From: Zygotorulaspora mrakii
Taxonomy: Eukaryota; Ascomycota; Saccharomycetes; Saccharomycetales; Saccharomycetaceae
Assembly: GCF_013402915.1 (NCBI RefSeq)
Contig: NC_050721.1
Coordinates: 186,001 to 250,000 of the forward strand
Direction of reading: 5' to 3'
Length of the DNA stretch: 64,000 nucleotides
Shown here: one piece after another, positions 10,833 through 21,105 of the stretch
Layout: every line of letters begins with the position of its first letter
How positions within the stretch are numbered: the stretch's first letter is position 1
Notes under the pieces: model-generated
Databases searched by the model: none
Told to the model about the DNA's origin: nothing
Seen by the model: the letters and a program-made list of their open reading frames with translations, nothing else
Made by a program: the position numbers and the translations under genes

Positions 10833-13046
10833 ATGTCAGGAAAATCGGGCCAGGTGGGACTGTCAGGTCAAAAATATAAACGTAAGTCAGTCAAGAAGGT
10901 TCGTCCTTTCCAAAGAAATGAAGTTGATAATAGGAAGCCCCCCCAAGAAGTGTCTTTTGTAAGTACGGATCCGTTATACGAAGATGATGATGATGAAAAT
11001 GACGATGACGATGGCTCCAGGGCAGCCTCAGATGTGCACATAACTTTCAAACAGCTCCAAGCGAAAGCACAGGAACTTTTGAAAACCAGAAAAAGTTTAC
11101 CAGTCTACCAGAACAGGGATGAAATAATGCAATGCATTGCACAGAACCAGGTCACTGTACTTATCGGTGAGACGGGTTCTGGTAAATCGACGCAGATCCC
11201 GCAGTTTCTGCTAGCAGATGTAGCGAAGCGCTCTCAGAAGAATACGAACGCGAGGACCAAAGGAGTTGCGATAACGCAACCACGTCGAGTGGCAGCCATC
11301 AATCTGGCAACCAGAGTTGCACAGGAGCATGGCTGCATGGTGGGTGGTGAGGTCGGTTACTCGGTTAGATTCGATAATTGCACTAGCAAGAAAACAAAAC
11401 TGAAGTATCTAACAGATGGTATGCTGTTAAGAGAACTTATGATGCATAAAACCCTGAAGGACTACAGCACGATTATCATCGACGAAGCGCACGAGAGGAC
11501 AATCCTGACGGATTTGATTCTGGGATTTTTGAAATCGCTGCTGAAGGGCGCACGACCCGATTTAAGAATAATTATCATGTCTGCAACGTTGCAGGCAGAG
11601 AAATTTAGTTCGTTCTTCCACGATGCCCCCATTCTGTTTGTAGAGGGGCGTAAGTTTCCGGTAGCGCAGTACTATCTACCCGCACCCTGCGACGACGTTG
11701 TGGACAGCATTATAAGATGTTGTGTTCAGATCAACCTTGGCGAGCAGCTGGGAGATATTCTCTGTTTTCTCCCCGGCCAAGAAGAGATTGATAAAGCGGT
11801 CACCATACTGAACAAGATATCAAAGTACATATCCGACCAATGCAAAGTGCCGCTGATGGTCGGACTTCCGCTGTATGCAGCGCTACCGCCCGCACAGCAA
11901 GCCAAAGTATTCAGTAAACTCAAAGGGTTCAAGAGGAAGGTCGTATTCAGTACCAACGTCGCAGAGACCTCCGTGACGATATCCGGCGTCAAGTTCGTCA
12001 TTGACTCCGGCCTACGTAAAGTGAAGGTCTGGAGACATCAACTGGGTTTAGCCACCCTGCTTACTGTGCCCATATCACGTGCCAGTGCGATGCAGAGGAC
12101 AGGCCGTGCCGGTAGAGAAAGTGAGGGTAAGTCGTACCGACTGTACTGTGAAAAGGATTTCAGCCAATTGCCCATGCAAACAGAGCCCGAGATAGCAAGA
12201 AGTGACATCACGTCGCCCCTCCTGATGCTGAAGCGCTACGATGTAGACGACGTCGTCAATTGGACATGGTTCGAGCACCCCGGCAAAGACGCCATGATCC
12301 TGGGACTGCAGGAGCTGTACCAATTGGGAGCATTGAACGATTACGGCAAGATCACGAAGCGCGGAGAGCAGATGGCACTCCTGCCCTTGGCGCCGCAGCT
12401 AAGTAGCGTTCTCATCCACGCGAGCGAGGCCGGCTGTCTCTCCACGGTAATCGACATTGCTTCGTGTCTCAGCGTCGAGAATCTGCTGTTGAATCCGCCG
12501 CCGGAACAAAGAGACGAGGTAAATGAGAAACGGGTCTCGCTCTGTAACGAGGGTAACCGATACGGCGATTTGATCATGCTGAAGGAACTATACGATATCT
12601 TCACCGGCGAGCTGCAATCTGCAGCCGAGAAACAGGAGTGGTGTAGAGAGCTGTGCATCTCGTACCGGGGCTTCAAGAACGTCCTGAAGATACGAGGCCA
12701 GCTTATGACGTATTGTGAGAGGTTGTTTTCCGGGGAAGCTCGCACTACCGCACAGGATCAACCGGAAGCGGACCACTCATCGACCGTGTTGAGATGTTTT
12801 CTAACAGGCTTTGCGAGGAATTGTGCCATCGGGATGCCGGATAGATCGTACCGCACGGTGGTTACAGGCGAGCCAATCAGCGTGCATCCCTCGTCGATGC
12901 TGTTCCTCAACAAGCAGTGCCCCGCAATAATGTATACCGAGTACGTTTTCACCACCAAGGGATATGCACGAAATGTCAGCAGAATACAGCTGGACTGGTT
13001 GCAGGCGGGAAAGGCGGTTGCCAAGGAGAGGGCGCACAACGACTAG
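10833..13046 (+). CDS. DHR2: DHR2, DEAH-box pre-rRNA helicase
   Basis: Predicted nucleolar RNA helicase for 18S rRNA/40S maturation, 737 residues (735 in S. cerevisiae). The acidic N-terminal segment is followed by helicase motifs in order: GETGSGKST (112-120, Walker A), TQPRRVAA, DEAH (217-220), SAT (250-252), and QRTGRAGR for motif VI. The helicase-associated and OB-fold regions follow. The N-terminus MSGKSGQVGLSGQKYKRK and the length separate it from Prp43, Prp22 and other DEAH relatives. It begins the series of chromosome XI-type genes in the window. Codon use in the 3' half is GC-richer than in neighbouring genes. A PAC motif sits in its promoter. Confidence 0.93.
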   Translation: MSGKSGQVGLSGQKYKRKSVKKVRPFQRNEVDNRKPPQEVSFVSTDPLYEDDDDENDDDDGSRAASDVHITFKQLQAKAQELLKTRKSLPVYQNRDEIMQCIAQNQVTVLIGETGSGKSTQIPQFLLADVAKRSQKNTNARTKGVAITQPRRVAAINLATRVAQEHGCMVGGEVGYSVRFDNCTSKKTKLKYLTDGMLLRELMMHKTLKDYSTIIIDEAHERTILTDLILGFLKSLLKGARPDLRIIIMSATLQAEKFSSFFHDAPILFVEGRKFPVAQYYLPAPCDDVVDSIIRCCVQINLGEQLGDILCFLPGQEEIDKAVTILNKISKYISDQCKVPLMVGLPLYAALPPAQQAKVFSKLKGFKRKVVFSTNVAETSVTISGVKFVIDSGLRKVKVWRHQLGLATLLTVPISRASAMQRTGRAGRESEGKSYRLYCEKDFSQLPMQTEPEIARSDITSPLLMLKRYDVDDVVNWTWFEHPGKDAMILGLQELYQLGALNDYGKITKRGEQMALLPLAPQLSSVLIHASEAGCLSTVIDIASCLSVENLLLNPPPEQRDEVNEKRVSLCNEGNRYGDLIMLKELYDIFTGELQSAAEKQEWCRELCISYRGFKNVLKIRGQLMTYCERLFSGEARTTAQDQPEADHSSTVLRCFLTGFARNCAIGMPDRSYRTVVTGEPISVHPSSMLFLNKQCPAIMYTEYVFTTKGYARNVSRIQLDWLQAGKAVAKERAHND

Positions 13047-14040
13047 ATGACCCCGCAATTTCCGAGCACAACATCGACATAGCAACAGATTGTCGGCAGC
13101 ATACCAACCAGAACACTACATACGATAGATACACCGCTTATAGAACATTTTGACCCTCACTGCCCGCGTTTGTCCCTTGTCCTGTGTCCCACCTGTGTGC
13201 CCGGCGCCGTCGCGTTTCAGGGGTCCACGACAGACTGCCATTTTCGAGCCCGCAGAGATGCGGCTGCGAGTTACCCGGGCCATGACGTCACCGGCCGCGG
13301 TGAGGGGTTGCCCTCCTCGCCGCTGGCCCCTCACCGCTGCGCAGCCGCCGTGCAGCCAGAGCAACCGCAGGGCGGAGGGGCACGTATTCCCGGGACGCAG
13401 CATGCGCCCCAGACGGACCCGCAGACGCCGAAAACGTCACACGTCACACTGCACGAATTTCGTCATATTTTTGCCGCTTTGCCGTACAAAGCTCGGAGAG
13501 CCCGCGCATATCCTCTTGGTGGGACCGTATCTACGGGCAGCAAGGGCCCTTCGAAGATTTCTCTGCCGGCCCTCCTGCCTTGGCGTCTACCTTGGCATCT
13601 GTTTCTGCTTTGCTAACTGCATTGCTAACTGCATTGCTAACTGCTAGCGCAGTTATGTAACGATGTGCTTACTGTTCCGCTAATTGCATCACAACCTGCA
13701 AAGCAAAGAGCAACGTTTCCACTATGGGGACTCGTAGCAAATATCCGTATACCGAGAGATCTCAAATGAAATGAGACAACACAGAAAGAAGAAGAAAAGA
13801 AGCGTCTTTCTTGGCCCTTCTGCAACTGGAAGCGAAGACATTTCTCCTCCCGGTTGTCCCATTTGTCCTGATGGCAGTTGTAACTGATGAAGGTTAACAG
13901 CCAGTTGTAAATATTATGATTTTTCTGCATATATAAAAGAGAAGAAAGTTCTGGTGTTTAGATGCAATTTAGGATCATGTTCTTGGTGCTAGCTGTAGTA
14001 GAAGGTCAGGGATAGCGAGACAGACAAATTGCATGCAATC
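13047..14040 (+). promoter_or_regulatory. Long GC-rich upstream region of STL1 with stress-type motifs
   Basis: 994 bases with no credible gene, unusually GC-rich between about 13160 and 13600. Sites seen: four STRE cores (AGGGG at 13219-13223, 13303-13307 and 13376-13380; CCCCT at 13327-13331), a palindromic CRE/Sko1-type TGACGTCA at 13283-13290, two ACGTCA half-sites at 13434-13439 and 13441-13446, and a Reb1-type TTACCCG at 13271-13277. A 12-base unit is repeated three times at 13609-13644. TATATAAAAG at 13930-13939 is a good TATA box 102 bases before the STL1 ATG. Two overlapping open frames near 13150-13647 look like GC-driven artefacts. Confidence 0.6.
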
Positions 14041-15786
14041 ATGGTGCAGAATACAATGTCAAAAATAAAGGCAGGTTTCTTGGATAGAACGAGTCATTGG
14101 GGGATCAGCGGTAAGCGTTTGCGTATCATGGTGACGGCGACATCGATGATCGGGTTTTCGCTTTTCGGGTACGACCAGGGTCTGATGGCCAGTCTTATCA
14201 CCGGTACGCAGTTTAACTATGAGTTCCCTGCCACCAAGCAGAACGGCGACAACGACACACACGCCACGGTTGTGCAGGGTGCGACGACATCTTGTTACGA
14301 GTTGGGTTGTTTTGTTGGTTCGTTGTTTGTCATGTTTTGGGGTGAAAAACTGGGCAGAAAGCCACTTATCATCATGGGATCGATTATCACGATTGTGGGT
14401 GCGACGATTTCCACCACCGCGTTCCGCGGTTACTGGTCGCTGGGTCAATTCATCGTTGGCAGAGTCATCACCGGTGTAGGTACTGGTTTGAACACGTCGA
14501 CGATCCCAGTTTGGCAGTCTGAAATGTCTGAGCCGGAAAACAGAGGTCTTCTGGTCAACCTGGAGGGTTCCACAATCGCATTTGGTACCATGCTTGCGTA
14601 CTGGATCGATTTTGGGTTTTCCTACATCGAGACGTCGGTTCAGTGGAGATTCCCTGTGTCAATGCAAATTTTATTTGCGCTGCTTTTACTCGTCTGTGTG
14701 ATAAATCTGCCGGAATCACCTCGTTGGTTGATCTCTCAAAGCCGAACCGATGAGGCATGCCAGGTCCTAGGTACGCTTGATGACGTCGAGCCCACTGACG
14801 ACCGTATCGTAGCCGAAGTTACTATGCTTCATGATAACGTCAATAGAACGAAGAATGAAAAGAATTCTATATCCAATTTATTCTCAAAAGGGAAATCTCA
14901 AAACTTACAAAGGGCCTTAGTTGCAGCTTCAACTCAGTTTTTTCAACAGTTCACCGGTTGTAATGCCGCAATTTATTATTCGACGGTTCTATTTCACGAA
15001 ACAATCGGACTGGAGCCAAGGTTATCTATGATTTTGGGAGCAGTATTTTCGACTGTCTACGCACTTTCTACAATCGGGTCCTTCTTTTTGATTGAGAAAT
15101 TGGGAAGACGTAAATTATTTTTACTAGGAGCCACCGGTCAGGCTATGTCATTTACAATCACATTTGCATGCTTAATCAGAGCGACTGAAGAAAACGCAAA
15201 AGGTGCTGCTGTTGGTCTATTTTTGTTCATCACATTCTTCGGTATGGCACTGTTATCCCTACCATGGGTCTATCCACCTGAAATTGCGTCAATGAAGGTT
15301 CGTGCATCAACAAATGCCTTTTCTACATGTACCAATTGGTTGTGTAACTTCGCTGTTGTCATGTTTACGCCAATTTTCATTAATCAATCCACCTGGGGTT
15401 GTTATTTGTTCTTCGCTATTATGAACTACTTATACATTCCAGTCATTTTCTTCTTTTACCCAGAAACAGCTGGTAGGACTTTGGAGGAAATCGACATTAT
15501 ATTTGCCAAAGCCCACGAAGATGGTACTCAACCTTGGAGAGTTGCCAACAATCTGCCCAAGTTATCGTTACAAGAAATTGATGACCAGGCAAACGCATTG
15601 GGATTATACGACGATGACTTGGAGAAGGAAGATTTCATGGAGGAAAAAGAGGAGGATACTGGTGTTAATGGCTATGCTTTATTTACCAGAAACCAAACTC
15701 AATCTAATGATGAAGATGAGTCATCAAATGATTCTGCAAATAATGAAAAACCCGCGGATGCTCAACCAGTGGCGCCAGTAACATGA
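14041..15786 (+). CDS. STL1: STL1, glycerol/H+ symporter
   Basis: Plasma-membrane sugar-porter family MFS protein, 581 residues; the closest known protein is S. cerevisiae Stl1, which imports glycerol with protons under osmotic stress or on poor carbon sources. Family signatures are present: GFSLFGYDQG in TM1, GRKPL, GRVITGVGTGLNTSTIPVWQ, PESPRWL, QFFQQFTGCNAAIYYST and PETAGRTLEEID. The C-terminal tail is acidic and Ser/Asn-rich. The first ATG is 14041; MVQNTMSKIKAGF before LDRTSHWG is the same length as the S. cerevisiae N-terminus. A downstream ATG at 14056 is possible. In S. cerevisiae the gene is subtelomeric, so its place between DHR2 and ARG7 is a lineage-specific position. Confidence 0.95.
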   Translation: MVQNTMSKIKAGFLDRTSHWGISGKRLRIMVTATSMIGFSLFGYDQGLMASLITGTQFNYEFPATKQNGDNDTHATVVQGATTSCYELGCFVGSLFVMFWGEKLGRKPLIIMGSIITIVGATISTTAFRGYWSLGQFIVGRVITGVGTGLNTSTIPVWQSEMSEPENRGLLVNLEGSTIAFGTMLAYWIDFGFSYIETSVQWRFPVSMQILFALLLLVCVINLPESPRWLISQSRTDEACQVLGTLDDVEPTDDRIVAEVTMLHDNVNRTKNEKNSISNLFSKGKSQNLQRALVAASTQFFQQFTGCNAAIYYSTVLFHETIGLEPRLSMILGAVFSTVYALSTIGSFFLIEKLGRRKLFLLGATGQAMSFTITFACLIRATEENAKGAAVGLFLFITFFGMALLSLPWVYPPEIASMKVRASTNAFSTCTNWLCNFAVVMFTPIFINQSTWGCYLFFAIMNYLYIPVIFFFYPETAGRTLEEIDIIFAKAHEDGTQPWRVANNLPKLSLQEIDDQANALGLYDDDLEKEDFMEEKEEDTGVNGYALFTRNQTQSNDEDESSNDSANNEKPADAQPVAPVT

Positions 15787-16070
15787 TTATGAGCTAAGTA
15801 CCAGATCTCTTGCTCTCTTCAAAGTTATACCAATTTAACGAAGCATTTCAATTTAATACCTACATAATAGTCATAATAATATACATTAATTTTAGTTTAT
15901 TCTTATCTTTTTAAATTTTGCAGGCACTGTCGGGCAATTAATGAAGCGTCTGTGGTATCTATAAAAAGTTTAGCCACGCTGAAAAAAAAAAAAAAAGTTT
16001 ATTTAGTTGATTCTTGCTTATCATCGATTTATATACATACATTGGGTATCCGTCATTGATTAACTCAGCA
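15787..16070 (+). promoter_or_regulatory. STL1-ARG7 spacer
   Basis: 284 bases holding the STL1 terminator and the ARG7 promoter. TATAAAAAG lies at 15960-15968 and a poly-A tract at about 15982-15996, some 75-110 bases before the ARG7 ATG. I found no Gcn4 TGACTC site. Confidence 0.45.
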
Positions 16071-17396
16071 ATGAAAGTCAATTCGGTTATATTTCAAAAA
16101 GCAAGCAAAGCGATTGACAAGTACGCTCTGTATGTTCCGAAGACAGGAGTCTTTCCTAAAGGTTTCAAAGTAGCTGCCGTAGCTTCTGGAGTGAAGAAAA
16201 ATGGTAATTTGGATCTAGGAGTGCTTTTGAATGTTAATAAGTCCTACGAATCCTCTGCCGCGGCTGTTTTTACCACAAACAAATTTCAAGCAGCTCCTGT
16301 TTTGACCTGCAAAAGAATTCTTAAATCAACGAACGGTAAAGGTATTAATGCAATTGTGGTCAATTCTGGCTGTGCAAATTCCGTGACAGGTGAACTCGGT
16401 ATGAAAGATGCTGAAAATATGGTAAATCTTGTTGATAAGGAGATAAACTCCAAAAATTCGACTTTAGTGATGTCAACTGGTGTGATTGGTCAGAGATTGT
16501 CAATGGATAAGATTTCAAAGGGGATTGAAGACATTTTCAAACAGAATAAATTCAATAATGACTTTGAATCTTGGCTTAATATTGCGAAATCGATTTGCAC
16601 TACGGATACCTTCCCCAAATTGATCACATCTACATTTACTTTAACAAGTGGTGTCAAATATACATTGACAGGTATGGCTAAAGGTGCAGGTATGATTTGT
16701 CCGAACATGGCAACTCTTTTGGGTTACATAGTTACTGATTTACCAATCCAAAGTCAGGCGCTGCAAAACATGTTGACGCACTCCACGGATCGTTCCTTCA
16801 ATTGTATTTCTGTCGACGGTGACATGAGCACCAATGATACAATTTGTATGATCGCAAATGGTGCCGTAGAAATACCTGAAATTACACAGAAGTCATCAGA
16901 ATTTGAAGAAGTTAAACAGCAGGTTACGGAATTTGGTCAAAGGTTGGCTAAATTGGTCGTTCGAGATGGTGAAGGTGCCACAAAATTTGTGACCGTTAAT
17001 GTCAAAAATGCTTATCAATTTCAAGATGCAAAGATTATAGCAGAATCTATATCAAATTCCATGCTCGTCAAATGCGCCTTATATGGTCAAGATGCAAACT
17101 GGGGTAGAATTCTGTGCGCTATTGGTTATGCCAAACTGGGTAATTTGCGCTCTCTGGACACCGATAAAATTAATGTTAGCTTTGTAGCGACAGATGACTC
17201 ACAACCCCATGAGTTAAAGCTTGTCGTCAACGGTGTTCCTCAATTAAACATTGACGAAGAGAGAGCGTCCGAAATTTTGGCTCTGCCCGATCTTGAAGTT
17301 TCCGTGGATCTAGGAACAGGTACCGAAGAGGCTCAATTTTGGACTTGTGACTTGTCTCATGAATATGTTACCATCAATGGTGATTACCGTTCTTGA
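16071..17396 (+). CDS. ARG7: ARG7 (ECM40), mitochondrial ornithine acetyltransferase
   Basis: Bifunctional ArgJ-family enzyme that moves the acetyl group from N-acetylornithine to glutamate in the mitochondrial arginine cycle. Translation from the ATG at 16071 gives 441 residues, the same length as S. cerevisiae Arg7. The [16 protein letters not shown] block (residues 204-219) holds the self-cleavage site before Thr215, which becomes the N-terminal nucleophile of the beta chain. The first 20 residues ([20 protein letters not shown]) are basic and amphipathic, as expected of a mitochondrial presequence. The in-frame extension to 16014 starts with TTG and is rejected. ARG80 and MCM1, regulators of arginine genes, lie further along the window. 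Confidence 0.96.
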   Translation: MKVNSVIFQKASKAIDKYALYVPKTGVFPKGFKVAAVASGVKKNGNLDLGVLLNVNKSYESSAAAVFTTNKFQAAPVLTCKRILKSTNGKGINAIVVNSGCANSVTGELGMKDAENMVNLVDKEINSKNSTLVMSTGVIGQRLSMDKISKGIEDIFKQNKFNNDFESWLNIAKSICTTDTFPKLITSTFTLTSGVKYTLTGMAKGAGMICPNMATLLGYIVTDLPIQSQALQNMLTHSTDRSFNCISVDGDMSTNDTICMIANGAVEIPEITQKSSEFEEVKQQVTEFGQRLAKLVVRDGEGATKFVTVNVKNAYQFQDAKIIAESISNSMLVKCALYGQDANWGRILCAIGYAKLGNLRSLDTDKINVSFVATDDSQPHELKLVVNGVPQLNIDEERASEILALPDLEVSVDLGTGTEEAQFWTCDLSHEYVTINGDYRS

Positions 17397-17549
17397 AGTT
17401 TCAAAGCGCTCAAGCAATTCAAATTACATGAGTCCTTATGAACTTTCTGCTCGACCTGATACATTGTACTGGAATGCCTTCTACAAAATATAGAATTGTG
17501 AAGAGCATTTATTTATAATAATACAGCTTTATTAAAGTCCTTTATTTAC

Positions 17550-19517
17550 TTATTGTGCCTCCTTTGGCAGCTCTACTTGTTCGTTTAAGTAGTTTATCAT
17601 ACTTTGCGGATCCAATAGAGCGGATTTGAAGTATTGGCGTTTTGGAAGTATAGCAAGAAGATCAATAATTTCTGACGGGATGAGTGGGCCTTGTTTGGCT
17701 TTTTTATTGGCTTGATTATACTCCTGACTTTCCCGGAACCTTTTTGATGATTTTGTAATTATGTCAGAGGTATCCCCCGAAAATGATGGTTCATCATCCA
17801 TATAGGTTAATTCCAATTTCTTTATTAAATTTTGATTTTGAATTAAATAGCGGTCTGTGAAAGTTTCAATTTGATTCTCCTCGGGGAAACGGTCAAAAAA
17901 TCTTTTCTCAAGTAGATACACATTATTCAGACTGCCGCATTTTGATTCATAGCTTATCATTTTTTTATAAATGGATTTCAAAGCCTCCAGGTCCTTTACT
18001 TTGTCAACCGAGGTCTCAAAGAGAATTTTTATCTGTGCATCTCTGTTTGTTAATATTAAAAAGTCCAAATATTTGTTAATGTACAATGAGTCAGTTTGAA
18101 AGTATTTCAATCCCAGTCCCAAAACCTTACAGGCCGTTTTATAATCGTTTTGATTTTGGAATTCTAAGTAGGCGTTTTCAATGTAAATATCGTGGGTCAG
18201 AATATTTTTCAATTTCCGGCATTTACCAAACACAGACCTAGCAGCTGATAACCCCGATAGCCTTTTCATTGAGTTCATATATACACAGTAAACAAATGTC
18301 AACTCTTTTCTTTGCTTGTAAATTAATGTTTCGTCCTGGCGGACCATGGCCAAATGATATTTCGACAGTAAGCTCTGAGCACAGTCCTCGAAACACTTCT
18401 GCACTATTTCAAAATTGTTATTCACCTCATAACATTCTGCAAGTTTGAATGTGAGTGAAGGTGAAGAAGGATTAGCCAAGACCGCTGTATATAGTATCTG
18501 TTGACGTTCAGAAACGTCCGTAATATACATAGCGTAATCGTACCACATTTCAGCCGAAAATAACATATGCTGAATACCCTGTTTGTAAACGTATATTATT
18601 CTTGCCTTCAAAACTTCTTCTGGTAACTCAAGTTTATTTTTCTTCTCCCATCTAATCCATTTGAGCCATATTTGTAATTGGGCAGGATCAAAGAACTCTG
18701 CTGATTGTGGAATCGTATTCTTGTTGGCAGTATTCAAGCTTGATGGAATTGATCGCTTTAGCCCCTTTGTCAAAAGAGACCACTCTTGGTATACCGAACG
18801 GGCTTTCATATAATCGGCAGACAACTCACCAATGAATTTTCTCGCAGTTAATGAATTTACCTCCTGTTCCCACTGTGTATATTTGTTCCACATCTTCTCT
18901 ATGTTTTCAAACGGCACACATAACATCTTCTTATAAAGTTTTCTTTGCATATCTAACCGTTGTTGCTCTTCCCATTTGTTAACAGGTTTCCACTGTTCCA
19001 AGAAGCTTAGGTAATCAGTCCAAAAATGGGAAGAACGTGGTTCAAAGATGCCACATTTTTCCACAACTAAATCAAATGCTTTCAGAACTACTGCTCTCGC
19101 TTCCTGTCCTCCAGTAATCAGATTATTTCTACGACGCACATAATCTAAGTAAGTAGACCATAACGCTATATCGTTATTAGCATATTCTCCTGAGAGACAT
19201 TGGGATAGAAGTTTTTCGACAGTCTCAAATTCATCTCTTTGCAGCTCGCCTCTCAGTTGCAACGTCCATAGAGGCGAGTAGAGGGGAAATCGCTTGTGCA
19301 GCTCTTCGTAAACCTTACGAGACTCATCGTATGCGTCTTTCGACTCGTACCGCTGGACCAATTCCAGATAGACAAGAATATTACAAGGATCAGAAGCAAT
19401 CTTATCATGTAAAGTTCCCTCCACGTCGCTTGGATCTCTAGTAGAGCCTGAGGTAGGCGGCGTTAATGACTTGTTATTAGCCCCTTCTGAAAGCTCTGGT
19501 GTTCCGCTAATTGACAT
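17550..19517 (-). CDS. RNA14: RNA14, cleavage factor IA subunit
   Basis: Scaffold subunit of cleavage and polyadenylation factor IA (partners Rna15, Pcf11, Clp1), the CstF77 homologue, acting in the nucleus on pre-mRNA 3' ends. From the ATG at 19517 the protein is 655 residues (677 in S. cerevisiae). It is built of half-a-TPR (HAT) helical repeats, seen as regularly spaced aromatic blocks such as LWSTYLDYV, FWTDYLSFLEQW, MWNKYTQWE, IWLKWIRWEKKN and MWYDYAMYI, followed by a C-terminal monkeytail region that binds Rna15. The 10-residue extension to 19547 is not supported. It is convergent with ARG7 and divergent from SAM37, the same neighbours as on S. cerevisiae chromosome XIII. Confidence 0.94.
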   Translation of the reverse strand: MSISGTPELSEGANNKSLTPPTSGSTRDPSDVEGTLHDKIASDPCNILVYLELVQRYESKDAYDESRKVYEELHKRFPLYSPLWTLQLRGELQRDEFETVEKLLSQCLSGEYANNDIALWSTYLDYVRRRNNLITGGQEARAVVLKAFDLVVEKCGIFEPRSSHFWTDYLSFLEQWKPVNKWEEQQRLDMQRKLYKKMLCVPFENIEKMWNKYTQWEQEVNSLTARKFIGELSADYMKARSVYQEWSLLTKGLKRSIPSSLNTANKNTIPQSAEFFDPAQLQIWLKWIRWEKKNKLELPEEVLKARIIYVYKQGIQHMLFSAEMWYDYAMYITDVSERQQILYTAVLANPSSPSLTFKLAECYEVNNNFEIVQKCFEDCAQSLLSKYHLAMVRQDETLIYKQRKELTFVYCVYMNSMKRLSGLSAARSVFGKCRKLKNILTHDIYIENAYLEFQNQNDYKTACKVLGLGLKYFQTDSLYINKYLDFLILTNRDAQIKILFETSVDKVKDLEALKSIYKKMISYESKCGSLNNVYLLEKRFFDRFPEENQIETFTDRYLIQNQNLIKKLELTYMDDEPSFSGDTSDIITKSSKRFRESQEYNQANKKAKQGPLIPSEIIDLLAILPKRQYFKSALLDPQSMINYLNEQVELPKEAQ

Positions 19518-19775
19518 TTTATGTCCACACACACCCGGCAGTAGCACTAATCAAACAATAAGCTTGTCAAGAACCACCTTCTGTTAAATCCAGTAGCTGT
19601 GGACTGAAACCCCATTTATTTTGAGCTCAGGCATGTAAATTTCAATTCAACTTTCATGAAAACCGCTTGCGGAAGGGTAACTTATGGTTTTTCACTATAC
19701 AGGAATTCACGAATCATTGAAGAATCAAGAATTAAAATGTAAATGTGACCAATTGAGGTATCGCAGCTCTGCAAG

Positions 19776-20711
19776 ATGGTTTTGGGGCATATTACTGTTC
19801 ATATGTGGGGACTTGACGGCAAGCCAAGTTTAGTTTCTCCCGAATCTATAGCACTGTTTTGGTTTCTCAATGGACAGTACACACAAGAGAAAAATGTTCA
19901 AAATATAGACATATGTTTTACAAACAATACAGATCTGTCGCCAGAGCAAGAATTACCAGTTCTGATCGACGAAAGCGGCAGTAAAGTTTCTGGCTTTGTA
20001 AACATCATAGAGTCGTTGACCAAGGATCGCAGTGATGATCATGGTGACAAACTCCTTCAAAGTGCATTATTGCAATTTACAACTACTCAGTTAACATCTC
20101 TTACCGAGTATCAGTTATACCTAAATAGACAGAACTATGAGAAGTTTACACGAAATGCGTTTACTCAATTGTTATATTGGCCTATGTGGTATAACACACC
20201 TGCAAACTATAGAACACAAGCACGCGAATGCAGCGGCATCATTCAGTACGCAAGTCATGAAGACGATCCAGATACTCATGAGCCTGTCGTCCAGTCGTTG
20301 GATCCATCTGATTTGGCACAATCGAAGGCGTTTAAGGTCACACAACAACAAAAAACAATGGACAAAGAAGCTCTACAGGAGGTGAAACGGAACCTGGTTT
20401 ATCTAAATAAACTCAGCGAACGTTTGAAAACGTGGATACAAATTAGAGAACGTTCTTTTTCTGAGAAAATCATTCCAGCAGACCTGCTCATGTGGGCTAA
20501 TATATACGTCCAACTACAACTCCCGGACGGCCAAAAAATATCGAAGCACCTCTCGCATGCCCTTGGAACAGACTTTTTCGACACTTTACAGAAACAGCTG
20601 CTGGCTTGTTCTAATTCCGACTCGTTAATTCCTGAGAGAAAGCCTAACTTCCAAGAACAGGGCAATGTTGTCATGGCAGTTTACAACCTAGTACGCAGAT
20701 ACATCAAATGA
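19776..20711 (+). CDS. SAM37: SAM37, sorting and assembly machinery subunit
   Basis: Peripheral subunit of the mitochondrial outer-membrane SAM complex, which inserts beta-barrel proteins; it is metaxin-related. 311 residues (327 in S. cerevisiae). The N-terminus MVLGHITVHMWGLDGKPSLVSPES is the characteristic thioredoxin/GST-like start of the family. Recognition rests on this start, the length and the exact position between RNA14 and SEN15. It shares a 258-base divergent promoter with RNA14, and its stop lies 13 bases from the SEN15 stop. Confidence 0.9.
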   Translation: MVLGHITVHMWGLDGKPSLVSPESIALFWFLNGQYTQEKNVQNIDICFTNNTDLSPEQELPVLIDESGSKVSGFVNIIESLTKDRSDDHGDKLLQSALLQFTTTQLTSLTEYQLYLNRQNYEKFTRNAFTQLLYWPMWYNTPANYRTQARECSGIIQYASHEDDPDTHEPVVQSLDPSDLAQSKAFKVTQQQKTMDKEALQEVKRNLVYLNKLSERLKTWIQIRERSFSEKIIPADLLMWANIYVQLQLPDGQKISKHLSHALGTDFFDTLQKQLLACSNSDSLIPERKPNFQEQGNVVMAVYNLVRRYIK

Positions 20712-20724
20712 GCCTAAAAACTTT

Positions 20725-21105
20725 TCAATTCCTCTTTGGTTTGTGTATACCTTTATAAACGAAATAGAACATCACTGTCCCATCATTATTCACAATTGCC
20801 AGTGTAAGTCTTTTGCAATCTTTATTGCACAATTTTGTAAAGACTTGGTCCAAACATTCCAATGTCAAATCACTATTTTTATAATCACACATCTCCACGG
20901 GTAGTACGCATTCTAACTTGGTATCCCCTTCTGCTGCGGCGTCATTGCTTAACTTATGAGAAGGTCTTCCTGTGATCACTTGAAAAATTTGACCACGCCA
21001 ATTTAGCTGTTCAGCGTTGACACACACATTGGTCCATAGCTGATAATATAATAAATTATTCCGTACCAGTTGCACGATATATTCTGCCCTATCCTTAGTC
21101 TCCAT
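20725..21105 (-). CDS. SEN15: SEN15, tRNA splicing endonuclease subunit
   Basis: Structural subunit of the Sen2-Sen34-Sen54-Sen15 endonuclease that cuts introns from pre-tRNAs. From the ATG at 21105 it is 126 residues (128 in S. cerevisiae). The conserved blocks NNLLYYQLWT, GRPSHKLSND, LTLECL and the C-terminal end YFVYKGIHKPKRN all match the family. The frame continues to 21129 but only from a GTG, so the ATG is preferred. At least two tRNA genes in this window (Trp and Phe) carry introns that this enzyme would process. Confidence 0.93.
   Translation of the reverse strand: METKDRAEYIVQLVRNNLLYYQLWTNVCVNAEQLNWRGQIFQVITGRPSHKLSNDAAAEGDTKLECVLPVEMCDYKNSDLTLECLDQVFTKLCNKDCKRLTLAIVNNDGTVMFYFVYKGIHKPKRN

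Noticed and set aside
12341..13085. Several minus-strand frames of 60-134 codons under DHR2
   Set aside because: Shadows of GC-rich coding sequence of DHR2, no ATG-plus-promoter context.
13150..13647. Open frames of 165 and 148 codons in the GC-rich region before STL1
   Set aside because: Overlapping frames on both strands, Cys/Pro/Arg-rich with no family-like pattern; high GC removes stop codons by chance, and the region holds promoter-type motifs.
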